From Actinomadura sp. K4S16 (GTDB lineage: Bacteria; Actinomycetota; Actinomycetes; Streptosporangiales; Streptosporangiaceae), in assembly GCF_008327685.1 (NCBI RefSeq), contig NZ_BDDE01000016.1, positions 186,001 to 250,000 on the forward strand: a stretch of DNA of 64,000 nucleotides. Direction: 5' to 3'. The notes below the pieces were generated by a model. It was not told the origin of the DNA and made no database searches. It saw only the letters and a list, made by a program, of their open reading frames with translations. Below are positions 33,536 to 41,049 of the stretch, piece by piece; positions within the stretch are counted from its first letter, which is position 1, and every line of letters starts with the position of its first letter. The translations under genes and the position numbers were made by a program.

Positions 33536-34310
33536 TGGCTCCGACCATCTGCATGAGGGGGTAGCGGTGGTGGCGGAGGGAGGTGTAGCCGCGGGCGGTG
33601 AGGGCTCGGGTGATCTCGGTGTCGCCGAAGGCGGTGAAGCCGGTGGTGCGGCGGAGGAGTTCGGCGCCTAGGCGCGGGGTGGTGAGCGGGCGGCGGGAGG
33701 TGAGGATGACCAGCTTCCCGCCGGGTTTGAGGACGCGGGTCATGCCGTCCAGGGCCGCCCAGGGGTCGTCGAAGAGGTAGAGGGCGCCGAAGCAGCAGAC
33801 GGCGTCGAAGGCGCCGTCGCGGAACGGCAGGTCGACGGCGTCGCCCCGGACGTAGGCCACTGGGTCGCCGGGTGATGTGTCGGCGACGGCGCGGGCCAGC
33901 ATGGTCTCGGAGGCGTCGAGGCCGACGACCAGGCCGCCCGGTCCGACGCCGGCTGCCAGGGCGCGGGTGACGTTGCCGGGGCCGCACGCCACGTCCAGCA
34001 CGGTCGCGGGCGGGCGAGCGGCGTAGCCGGGGTGCGACAGGCCGAGCCAGTCGCGTGCCGTGGCGTGCTCTTCGGCGGTGTCGGGGCCGAGCGGCCAGCC
34101 CTTCGCGAGGTTGAAGCCGACGGGCCGCCATACCTTCTCGTAGATCCGCGGAAGGAACGTCGACTCCATCACCGACTGGGCGAGGGAGGGCGAACGCTGC
34201 GCGGGCGGCCCGAGCAGGTCGAGATAGCCGCCTGACATGTCGGGCTCACCGGGCGGCTCGCGGAGCAATTCCAGCGCCCGTTCCACGGGCTCGCGCAGCG
34301 TCTCGGTCAT
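33525..34310 (-). CDS. Class I SAM-dependent methyltransferase
   Basis: A 261-residue methyltransferase. SAM motif I is VLDVACGPGNVTRALAAGVG near 105, followed by VVGLDASETMLARAV, the acidic loop YVRGDAVDLPFRDGAFDAV, and RVLKPGGKLVIL near 185. About 80 N-terminal residues include STFLPRIYEKVWRPVGFNLA, as in a group of UbiE-like actinomycete enzymes. It begins at the ATG at 34310, overlapping the oligopeptidase stop (ATGA), so it is translationally coupled, which explains the poor ribosome-binding site. Its last few codons are repeat-derived (fragment 33491-33535). Substrate unknown. Confidence 0.88.
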   Translation of the reverse strand: MTETLREPVERALELLREPPGEPDMSGGYLDLLGPPAQRSPSLAQSVMESTFLPRIYEKVWRPVGFNLAKGWPLGPDTAEEHATARDWLGLSHPGYAARPPATVLDVACGPGNVTRALAAGVGPGGLVVGLDASETMLARAVADTSPGDPVAYVRGDAVDLPFRDGAFDAVCCFGALYLFDDPWAALDGMTRVLKPGGKLVILTSRRPLTTPRLGAELLRRTTGFTAFGDTEITRALTARGYTSLRHHRYPLMQMVGASRA

Positions 34311-36409
34311 CCTGCTATTAGACCATGCGTCAATTCGTCGTTCAGGGTGAGGCCGGTTTGTGCCGCGAGGAAGGTGAGCGTGTCGGCCATGAGGTCTGCT
34401 GAACGGGTGACCGAACGGGCGGCGTGGCCCACCTCGGCTTCGTCGCGCAGGAGGATCGGGGCGTCCGAGGTGGTCGCGTGCTGGAGGGCGGCGCACAACT
34501 TGCGGGCGTGCAGCGGGTCCACGCGGGTGTCGCTGCCGAACGTCGTGAACAGGACGGCCGGGTACGCGGTGCCGGGGTGGACGTGGTGGTACGGCGAGTA
34601 GCCGATGAGCCAGCCGAACTCCTCGGGGTCGTCGGCCGTCCCGTACTCGTCGTTCCAGGTCTGGCCGAGGCCGAACCGCTCGTAGCGGACCATGTCCAGG
34701 AGCGGCGCGGAGCACACCACCGCCCGGTACAGGTCGGGGCGCTGGGTGAGGGCCGCGCCGACGAGGAGGCCGCCGTTGGAGCCGCCGGAGATCGCGAGCT
34801 GGGACGGCGTGGTGAGACCGTCGGCGACCAGCTTCTCGGCGGCGGCGTGGAAGTCGTCGAAGACGTTCTGCTTGCGGTCCCGCATGCCGGCGCGGTGCCA
34901 CTCCTCGCCCTCCTCGGAGCCGCCGCGCAGGTTGGCGACCGCGTAGACGCCGCCCGCCTCGACCCAAGCGAGGATGCTCGCCGAGTAGGACGGCGTGAGC
35001 GAGATGTTGAACCCGCCGTACCCGTAGAGGATCGCGGGGCGCGGCCCGGTCAGGCCCGGACGGGACGCGACGATCATCCGCACCTCGGTGCCGTCCCGCG
35101 AGGTGTAGGCGAGCTGGCGCGTCTCGATCTCGGGGACGTCGACCGTGCCAGGCGCGGACGCCCACAGCGTCGTCTCCCCGGTGCGCGCGTCGTAGCGCAG
35201 GACCGACGACGGGGTGACGTTGTCGGTGTAGCCGAACCAGGCCTCGTGCCCGCCCTCGGGGCGCTCGATGATCCCGCCGATGGAACCGAGCCCCGGGGTC
35301 GGGACGGTGCCGAGCCGCTCCCCGGACGCCAGGTCGTGCACGGTGATCTCGCTGATCGCGTGGCGCGTCCACCCGGCGAGCAGGACCGGGCGCTCCAGGT
35401 CGTCGAGGATCGCGAAGTCGGTGAGCACGGCCTCGGGGTCCTGGGGGACGAGGTCCCGCCACGTCCCGTAGGAGAGGTCGGACGGGTCGGCGACGCACAG
35501 CCGGGAGCGGGGCGCGTCGCGGTCGGTGAAGACGTAGGCGCGGCCGTCGCGGCCCACGTGGACGCCGGTGGAGGCGTCGACGCCCTCCTGCACGGGCCGC
35601 AGCGCGGGCGCCTCGGCGGAGGACGCGGTCAGGTCGGCGATCCACAGGTCGTTGCGCGGCGCCGTGCCCTGCGAGGCGGAGACCGTGAGCCAGCGGCCGT
35701 CGCGGCTGACGCCGACCCCGTAGTAGTTGGTCTTGTCCAGGCCCTCGCCGAAGATCAGCACGTCGTCGGCGTCGGGTTCGGTGCCGACCCGGTGCAGGTA
35801 GACGCGCCGGTGGTACTGCTCCTCGCCCTCCGGGACGTCCCGCGCGGGCAGCCGCCGCGCGTAGTAGTACGCCTCGCCGCCCGGCAGCCAGGCCACCGAG
35901 GAGTACCGGGCCCGGTCGATCGGCCCCTCCACCCGGTCGCCCGTCGCGACGTCGATGACGTACAGCAGCGACTCCTCGTCGCCGCCGGTGGACACCTTGT
36001 ACGCCAGCAGGCGGCCCTCCTTGTCGGGCTGCCAGCCGTCCAGCGTCGTCGTCCCGTCCGGGTCGAGGGCAATCGGGTCGACGAGGACGCGCTCGGACCC
36101 GTCCGGGTCCGCGGTGTAGAGCACGGGGTGCTCCTGGTCGGCGCCGCGGCGGGTGAAGAAGCGCCGCTCGCCCCGCCACACCGGCGACCCGACGCTGCCC
36201 GCGCCGAGCAGTTCGAGGAGGCGGGCCCGCAGCGCGTCCCGGCCCGGCAGCGCGTCCATGGTCTCGTGGAAGAGCCGGTCCTGCGCGGCGCGCCACTCGG
36301 CGGTCTCGGCGCTGTCCGCGTCCTCCAGCCAGCGGTAGGGGTCGGCGACCCGGTGACCGTGGATGTCCTCGACGATGTCCTGGCGCTGCGCGGGCGGATA
36401 CGGCGTCAT
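34307..36409 (-). CDS. Prolyl oligopeptidase (S9A)
   Basis: A 700-residue cytosolic serine peptidase. The N terminus has the family opener DPYRWLEDADSAETAEW. Residues about 75-405 form the beta-propeller. The alpha/beta-hydrolase domain holds the catalytic Ser in LAISGGSNGGLLVGAAL near 545, Asp in FGSDTRVDPLHARK near 630, and His in EAEVGHAA near 670. It cleaves after proline in short peptides. The start is placed at the ATG at 36409: a TAAAGT minus-10 box ends seven bases before it and no Shine-Dalgarno exists, suggesting a leaderless mRNA. A GTG nine bases earlier is the alternative. Confidence 0.93.
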   Translation of the reverse strand: MTPYPPAQRQDIVEDIHGHRVADPYRWLEDADSAETAEWRAAQDRLFHETMDALPGRDALRARLLELLGAGSVGSPVWRGERRFFTRRGADQEHPVLYTADPDGSERVLVDPIALDPDGTTTLDGWQPDKEGRLLAYKVSTGGDEESLLYVIDVATGDRVEGPIDRARYSSVAWLPGGEAYYYARRLPARDVPEGEEQYHRRVYLHRVGTEPDADDVLIFGEGLDKTNYYGVGVSRDGRWLTVSASQGTAPRNDLWIADLTASSAEAPALRPVQEGVDASTGVHVGRDGRAYVFTDRDAPRSRLCVADPSDLSYGTWRDLVPQDPEAVLTDFAILDDLERPVLLAGWTRHAISEITVHDLASGERLGTVPTPGLGSIGGIIERPEGGHEAWFGYTDNVTPSSVLRYDARTGETTLWASAPGTVDVPEIETRQLAYTSRDGTEVRMIVASRPGLTGPRPAILYGYGGFNISLTPSYSASILAWVEAGGVYAVANLRGGSEEGEEWHRAGMRDRKQNVFDDFHAAAEKLVADGLTTPSQLAISGGSNGGLLVGAALTQRPDLYRAVVCSAPLLDMVRYERFGLGQTWNDEYGTADDPEEFGWLIGYSPYHHVHPGTAYPAVLFTTFGSDTRVDPLHARKLCAALQHATTSDAPILLRDEAEVGHAARSVTRSADLMADTLTFLAAQTGLTLNDELTHGLIAG

Positions 36410-36416
36410 GGGATGC

Positions 36417-36422
36417 ACTTTA
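36417..36422 (-). promoter_or_regulatory. Minus-10 box of probable leaderless oligopeptidase mRNA
   Basis: On the minus strand TAAAGT ends seven bases before the ATG at 36409. Confidence 0.5.
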
Positions 36423-36564
36423 TTGGCCGTTAAGCGCTGCCCGCCCCAGTACTCCCTACGGGTTCCGTGTTCGAGCGGTGTGCGGCTGGGGATTATTGGG
36501 GTAGCGGACGACCTCCCTCAGACGCCACACTGATTCTGGTCGGTTCGCCCCTGGGGAGGTCCTC

Positions 36565-36672
36565 ATGGCGAGTGCGCAGGTGCCGGAGACGATAATCGGG
36601 CCTCGGTGGGAGGCGCGCTGCGCCGCGACCACCGGGGCGTCCAAGCAGTGCGGCCCGGCGGAGGGCGTCTGA
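36565..36672 (+). CDS. 35-residue leader ORF coupled to the HNH gene
   Basis: A small ORF of 35 codons plus stop. It starts at an ATG with GGGGAGG five bases upstream, a stronger ribosome-binding site than that of the next gene. Its TGA overlaps the HNH ATG (TGATG). The peptide begins MASAQVPETIIGPRWEARCA and has two cysteines. It could be a leader controlling translation of the nuclease by coupling, or a functional micropeptide. It is not a known family to me. Confidence 0.55.
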   Translation: MASAQVPETIIGPRWEARCAATTGASKQCGPAEGV

Positions 36673-37181
36673 TGCGACAGGTCCTCCTCCTGAACGCGAC
36701 GTACGAACCTCTCACCACGCTCCCTCTCCGGAGGGCGGTCTGCCTCGTGCTTCGCGAGAAGGCGGAGATCGTCCACCATGACATCTCGGGCGCGGTGCTC
36801 CATTCGGCGGCGATGACGATCGAGGTCCCGTCCGTCATCCGGCTCCGCCGCTACGTCCGCATCCCGTTCCGGACCCGCGTGCCCCTCACCCGCGCGGCCC
36901 TCATGCGGCGCGACAACTTCCGGTGCGTCTACTGCGGCCGCCGAGCCGAGACGATCGACCACGTCCATCCGCGCAGCCGCGGCGGCAAGCACGTGTGGGA
37001 GAACTGCGTGGCCTCCTGCATGACGTGCAACCACCGCAAGGCCGACCGCCTGCTGTCCGAACTGGGCTGGACGCTGAGCGTCACTCCGGCCGTCCCCAGG
37101 GGCGCGCACTGGCGACTCATCGGCCTCGTCCACGACGGCGATCCCCAGTGGGCCGCCTACGTCACCGAGCCCGCGGCCTGA
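36672..37181 (+). CDS. HNH endonuclease-family protein
   Basis: A 169-residue HNH protein. The N-terminal part (VLLLNATYEPLTTLPLRRAV) is typical of the small conserved actinobacterial/cyanobacterial HNH group. The HNH core comprises FRCVYCGRRAETIDHVHPRS, then GGKHVWENCVASCMTCNHRK. Four cysteines (CVYC, CMTC) bind a structural zinc; DHVHPRS and the NHRK region provide the metal-binding His/Asn. The DNA target and role are unknown. Start ATG overlaps the leader ORF stop. Confidence 0.9.
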   Translation: MRQVLLLNATYEPLTTLPLRRAVCLVLREKAEIVHHDISGAVLHSAAMTIEVPSVIRLRRYVRIPFRTRVPLTRAALMRRDNFRCVYCGRRAETIDHVHPRSRGGKHVWENCVASCMTCNHRKADRLLSELGWTLSVTPAVPRGAHWRLIGLVHDGDPQWAAYVTEPAA

Positions 37182-37200
37182 CGCGCACACCCCAGGGCCG

Positions 37201-37206
37201 TATCCT
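37201..37206 (+). promoter_or_regulatory. Minus-10 box of probable leaderless fmdB mRNA
   Basis: TATCCT ends six bases before the GTG at 37213, with no Shine-Dalgarno. Confidence 0.5.
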
Positions 37207-37212
37207 GGGGGC

Positions 37213-37431
37213 GTGCCTCGTTATGACTACCGCTGCCGCGCGTGCGGATCGACCTTCGAGGTCTCCCGCCCGATGATCAACGCGTCCGACCCGGCCCCGT
37301 GCCCGGCCGGCCACGACGACACGGTCAAGCTCCTGTCCACGGTCGCCGTCACCGGCACCTCCCGCGGCGGGGCGCCCCAGCCCCCGCCGAGCGCGGGCGG
37401 GGGCTGCTGCGGCGGAGGCTGCTGCTCCTGA
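37213..37431 (+). CDS. FmdB-family zinc-ribbon protein
   Basis: A 72-residue FmdB-type regulatory protein. PRYDYRCRACGSTFEVSRPM gives the first Cys pair; the second knuckle is degenerate (PCPAGHDD). The tail is Pro/Gly-rich and ends in a cysteine cluster (GGGCCGGGCCS), common in actinobacterial members. Probably a small zinc-binding regulator. Likely leaderless, GTG start. Confidence 0.85.
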   Translation: MPRYDYRCRACGSTFEVSRPMINASDPAPCPAGHDDTVKLLSTVAVTGTSRGGAPQPPPSAGGGCCGGGCCS

Positions 37432-37453
37432 CCGGCCGTCCGTCCCCGACCGC

Positions 37454-37804
37454 TCAACCGGCCGCCTGGGCGGCGCGCAGCGCCCTGCCGGTCGCCGCGA
37501 CGTCGTAGTTCGGCGGGACGCCGTCGAGCAGCACGGTGGTGCCGGGGATGTTGTCGGCGCGCATCGGCAGGATCTCCTGGTAGGCGTCCGATGCGTACCA
37601 GGCGCGCGCCTTGTCCGTGTCGGGGAACTCGATCAGCACGTACATGCCCTCGAGCGGTCCTTCGACCACCTCGGGCGGGGTGCCGTGCACGAGGAACCGG
37701 CCGCCGAACGGGTCCATGGTCTCCTGGATGCGCTCCATGTAGACGAAGACGTCGTCGTGCAGCGGCGGCTGGGGGGTCATGTAGGCGAGGGCGTAGGCGG
37801 TCAT
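37454..37804 (-). CDS. DUF1330 family protein
   Basis: A 116-residue protein of the ferredoxin-like DUF1330 family: YALAYMTPQPPLHDDVFVYM, RFLVHGTPPEVVEGPLEG, YVLIEFPDTDKARAWYASDAYQ (shown as its VLIEFPDTDKARAWY core), and LPMRADNIPGTTVLLDGVP. Members are small alpha/beta-barrel dimers of unclear function. The ATG at 37804 has AAAGGGAG six bases upstream, so the longer frame to 37858 is rejected. It precedes nothing obviously linked; ilvD lies 99 bp upstream on the same strand. Confidence 0.88.
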   Translation of the reverse strand: MTAYALAYMTPQPPLHDDVFVYMERIQETMDPFGGRFLVHGTPPEVVEGPLEGMYVLIEFPDTDKARAWYASDAYQEILPMRADNIPGTTVLLDGVPPNYDVAATGRALRAAQAAG

Positions 37805-37903
37805 CGCGAGCTCCCTTTTCAGCGGTGGGGTCGGGCTGGTTCGCCCGACACCCACCACTTTGCCCGGAGCAGGGAATGGGTGCGATTACCTGACGGGTAA
37901 CGC

Positions 37904-39766
37904 TCAGCCGTTGAGGCGGTCGAGCTGGGAGACGTCGCGCGCGGCGCCGGTCGAGGCGGACGTGGCCATCGCGGCGTAGGCGCGCAGCGCGGCGCTGACC
38001 GGGCGGTGCCGGTCGCGGGGCCGGTAGCCGCCGAGGTCGGCGAGCAGCTTCTCGCGGCGGACCTCCAGCTCGTCGGCCGGGACGTCCAGCTCCAGCGCGC
38101 GGTTCGGGATGTCGATGACGATGCGGTCGCCGTCCTCGACGAGGGCGATGATGCCGCCGCCCGCGGCCTCGGGGGAGGCGTGCCCGATCGACAGCCCGGA
38201 CGTGCCGCCGGAGAACCGCCCGTCGGTGATCAGCGCGCACGCCTTGCCGAGCCCGCGGCCCTTGAGGAAGCTCGTCGGGTACAGCATCTCCTGCATGCCG
38301 GGGCCGCCCTTCGGGCCCTCGTAGCGGATCACGACGACGTCGCCGGCCTTGACCTTCCCGCCGAGGATGCCCTCGACGGCCTGGTCCTGGGACTCGAAGA
38401 CGACGGCGGGCCCGGTGAAGGTCCACAGCTCCTCGTCCACGCCGGCGGTCTTGACGATCGCGCCGTCGGGGGCGATGTTGCCGCGCAGGACGGCCAGGCC
38501 GCCGTCGGCGGTGTAGGCGTGCTCGGCGGAGCGGATGCAGCCGTTCTCGCGGTCGAGGTCGAGCGACTCCCAGCGGGCGCTCTGCGAGAACGCCGAGGTG
38601 CTGCGGACGCCGCCGGGCGCCGCGTGGAACAGCTCGACGGCCTCCGGCAGGACGTCGGGGGAGCGGACGTCCCACTTGGCGACGAGCTCGTCGATCGACG
38701 CGGAGTGGATCGAGTGCGCCGCCGCGTTCAGCAGGCCGGCGCGGTGCAGTTCGCCCAGCAGGGCGGGGATGCCGCCCGCGCGGTGGCAGTCCTCGACGTG
38801 GTACTTGCCGGTGGCGGGGGCCAGCTTGCAGATGCACGGGACACGGCGGGACACCGCGTCGATGTCGGAGAGCCCGAAGTCGACGCCCGCCTCGGTGGCG
38901 GCGGCGAGCAGGTGCAGGATCGTGTTGGTGGACCCGCCCATCGCGACGTCGAGGACCATGGCGTTCTCGAACGCCTCGCGGGTGGCGATGCTCAGCGGCA
39001 GGACGGATTCGTCGTCGCCTTCGTAGTACCGCTTGGCGACCTCGACGACGGTGCGGCCCGCGTCCTCGTAGAGGCGGCGGCGGGCGGTGTGGGTGGCGAG
39101 GACGGTGCCGTTGCCGGGCAGCGCCAGCCCGATCGCCTCGGTGAGGCAGTTCATCGAGTTGGCGGTGAACATGCCCGAGCAGGACCCGCAGGTCGGGCAG
39201 GCGCTCTCCTCCATCTCGAGCAGCTTGTCCTCCGGCAGGGAGGCGTCGGCGGAGGCGATGATCGGGTCGATCAGGTCGAGCTTGTTGCCGCCCATGACGC
39301 CCTCGACGGGCTTGCCGGCCTCCATCGGGCCGCCGGAGACGAACACGGTCGGGATGTTGAGGCGCAGCGCGGCCAGCAGCATCCCCGGAGTGATCTTGTC
39401 GCAGTTGGAGACGCAGACCAGGGCGTCGGCGCAGTGCGCGTTGACCATGTACTCGATCGCGTCGGCGATCACCTCGCGGGACGGCAGCGAGTACAGCATG
39501 CCGTCGTGGCCCATCGCGATGCCGTCGTCGACCGCGATGGTGTTGAACTCGCGGGGCACGCCGCCGGCCTCCCGAACGGCGCCGGCGACGACCTTGCCGA
39601 CCTCGTCCAGGTGGACGTGGCCGGGCACGAACTGGGTGAAGCTGTTGGCCACCGCGACGATGGGCTTGCCGAAGTCCTCGCGTTGCACGCCGCTGGCCCG
39701 CATGAGCGCGCGGGCGCCCGCCATGTTCCTGCCATGGGTGACCGTGCGTGACCTGAGCGGTGGCAT
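37904..39766 (-). CDS. ilvD: Dihydroxy-acid dehydratase
   Basis: A 620-residue Fe-S dehydratase converting dihydroxy acids to 2-keto acids in Ile/Val (and pantothenate) synthesis. Cluster cysteines are in CVSNCDKITPGM near 120 and SACPTCGSCSGMFTANSM near 190. Other blocks: GHDGMLYSLPSREVIADAIE, LDVAMGGSTNTILHL, and DGRFSGGTSGLSIGHASPEA near the C terminus. ATG with GGAGAGG five bases upstream. No other ilv genes are in the window. A TAGCAT-type promoter lies about 150 bp upstream on this strand; no leader peptide rich in Ile/Val/Leu codons was found. Confidence 0.96.
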   Translation of the reverse strand: MPPLRSRTVTHGRNMAGARALMRASGVQREDFGKPIVAVANSFTQFVPGHVHLDEVGKVVAGAVREAGGVPREFNTIAVDDGIAMGHDGMLYSLPSREVIADAIEYMVNAHCADALVCVSNCDKITPGMLLAALRLNIPTVFVSGGPMEAGKPVEGVMGGNKLDLIDPIIASADASLPEDKLLEMEESACPTCGSCSGMFTANSMNCLTEAIGLALPGNGTVLATHTARRRLYEDAGRTVVEVAKRYYEGDDESVLPLSIATREAFENAMVLDVAMGGSTNTILHLLAAATEAGVDFGLSDIDAVSRRVPCICKLAPATGKYHVEDCHRAGGIPALLGELHRAGLLNAAAHSIHSASIDELVAKWDVRSPDVLPEAVELFHAAPGGVRSTSAFSQSARWESLDLDRENGCIRSAEHAYTADGGLAVLRGNIAPDGAIVKTAGVDEELWTFTGPAVVFESQDQAVEGILGGKVKAGDVVVIRYEGPKGGPGMQEMLYPTSFLKGRGLGKACALITDGRFSGGTSGLSIGHASPEAAGGGIIALVEDGDRIVIDIPNRALELDVPADELEVRREKLLADLGGYRPRDRHRPVSAALRAYAAMATSASTGAARDVSQLDRLNG

Positions 39767-39946
39767 CGTGACCTCTCCAAAACTGTGGCGTGCGGGGCGA
39801 CGGGCGACTGGAGGCCCAGCCCGGCAGGGCGGGTCGCCTGGAAGTGGTACGCGCAGCGGCGGATCGCGGCGCTGCCGCCGGCTCGGCGGAGGTCGCGCCC
39901 GGGCCGGCCCGTGGGATCCGATGCTACCAACCCGGACGAGGGCAGG

Positions 39947-39977
39947 AAAAAAGCCGGGACGGCGGTGTCCCGGCTTT
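39947..39977 (-). terminator. Intrinsic terminator after the NERD gene
   Basis: AAAGCCGGGAC (39950-39960) and GTCCCGGCTTT (39967-39977) are perfect 11-bp arms. Read on the minus strand, the hairpin is followed by a T-run (six A on the plus strand, 39947-39952), the classical Rho-independent form. It lies about 40 bp after the NERD gene stop. Confidence 0.8.
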
Positions 39978-39981
39978 GCGC

Positions 39982-40007
39982 GGGCGGCCCGGGGAAGAGG
40001 GCCGCCC
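39982..40007 (-). terminator. Second hairpin after the NERD gene
   Basis: GGGCGGCCC (39982-39990) pairs perfectly with GGGCCGCCC (39999-40007). It lies between the NERD stop and the intrinsic terminator, giving a tandem arrangement. Confidence 0.6.
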
Positions 40008-40013
40008 TCGGCC

Positions 40014-40862
40014 TCAGTCGGGGTACTTCGGCGGCAGGGCCTGCTCCGCCGCCTGGAAGATGCGCTGGACGTCGCTCTCGGTGAGGATCTTCGGACGCCG
40101 GCGCAGGTACGAGCGCGCCCGGTTGCCGGCGTAGACGTCCACGTCCCGGACCCGCATGACCTTCCACGGGATGGACGGGCCGTAGATCGCCACGGACGGC
40201 TGCACCGGCACGTCGAAGCCGACCCGCTCGGCGAGGATGATGCTCGCCATCTGGGCCTCCCAGCGCGCCTCGTCCAGCCGGTCCTTCTTGTTGAAGGGGC
40301 CGTGGAAGAGCTTGAGGTGGGACATGGTGCGCACGGGGAGACGCTTGTCCCACTTCTCCGAGTCGATGGCGTAGACGCCGCTCGGCCCGATGACCAGGTG
40401 GTCGATCCGCCCGTCGCTGACGCCCTCGTCGTCGCGCGGGACCGCCCGCGCGTGCAGCACGAGGTATCCGTTGCGCCGCAGGGACTTCAGCTGCCGCTCG
40501 GTGCGCCGCTCCGCCGCCGAGGACTTCTGCCAGGCGGCGACGGTGGAGCTCTTGCGGGACTGCCGGACGACGTCGCCGATGACCACCAGGACCGCGACGG
40601 TCAGCCCGAGCCGCCAGCTGGTCAGGAGGGCCGCGACCGCGCCGGCGGCGACGGCCGCGCCGATCCGGTACAGCCAGCGGCGGATCTTGGGGTCGTCGAG
40701 CGCCGCCGCGGCGGCGCTGCCCTCCAGCCGCTCCTTCACCGGAGTCTCGTCATGCTCGTCACGCGCCTCTTCGGACTCGGGTCGCGCCCTGGCATTCTGC
40801 GTGTTGCCCCGCTCCATGATCGCCATTTGTGACGCTCCGTGTTCCTTTCCCATCGGGGGCAT
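40014..40862 (-). CDS. NERD-domain membrane protein
   Basis: A 282-residue protein if started at the ATG at 40862 (GGAGG three bases upstream); an in-frame ATG at 40826 with GGAG eight bases upstream is equally plausible. After an acidic N terminus, two short hydrophobic stretches (IGAAVAAGAVAALLTSW, LGLTVAVLVVIGDVV) form a hairpin at about 65-100. The NERD nuclease-related domain follows: GYLVLHARAVPRDDEG, DGRIDHLVIGPSGVYAIDSE. The Asp and Glu residues of this restriction-fold motif are present. Role unknown; NERD proteins are linked to DNA processing. Confidence 0.82.
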   Translation of the reverse strand: MPPMGKEHGASQMAIMERGNTQNARARPESEEARDEHDETPVKERLEGSAAAAALDDPKIRRWLYRIGAAVAAGAVAALLTSWRLGLTVAVLVVIGDVVRQSRKSSTVAAWQKSSAAERRTERQLKSLRRNGYLVLHARAVPRDDEGVSDGRIDHLVIGPSGVYAIDSEKWDKRLPVRTMSHLKLFHGPFNKKDRLDEARWEAQMASIILAERVGFDVPVQPSVAIYGPSIPWKVMRVRDVDVYAGNRARSYLRRRPKILTESDVQRIFQAAEQALPPKYPD

Positions 40863-41014
40863 GATCCTCCGTGCGCAGAGTAATCATCGGGAGGGTGGGC
40901 GACCAGTCATGCCGGGTTAATAGTTTTGTCGCCCCACGTCAGTGATTCTCTTACGGCACGGATGGGTAGGCCAGTACTAATCTCCTTCCGCCGGTGTTGT
41001 CCTGTGTGCCCCCT

Positions 41015-41043
41015 TTGATGCCCCCGCACACGGCGTCTAGCGT
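41015..41043 (+). promoter_or_regulatory. Promoter of the amidase gene (leaderless)
   Basis: TTGATG (41015-41020) and TAGCGT (41038-41043) are 17 bp apart. The minus-10 ends six bases before the GTG at 41050, with no Shine-Dalgarno, so the mRNA is probably leaderless. Confidence 0.6.
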
Positions 41044-41049
41044 TCCGGT

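Noticed and set aside
33130..33671. Plus-strand open frames across the repeats
   Set aside because: They follow the hairpin repeats, have no ribosome-binding site, lack similarity between the two copies at protein level because of indels, and run into the antisense of a real gene.
39767..39946. Ile/Val leader-peptide attenuator before ilvD
   Set aside because: No short ORF with a ribosome-binding site and runs of Ile, Val or Leu codons on the minus strand.
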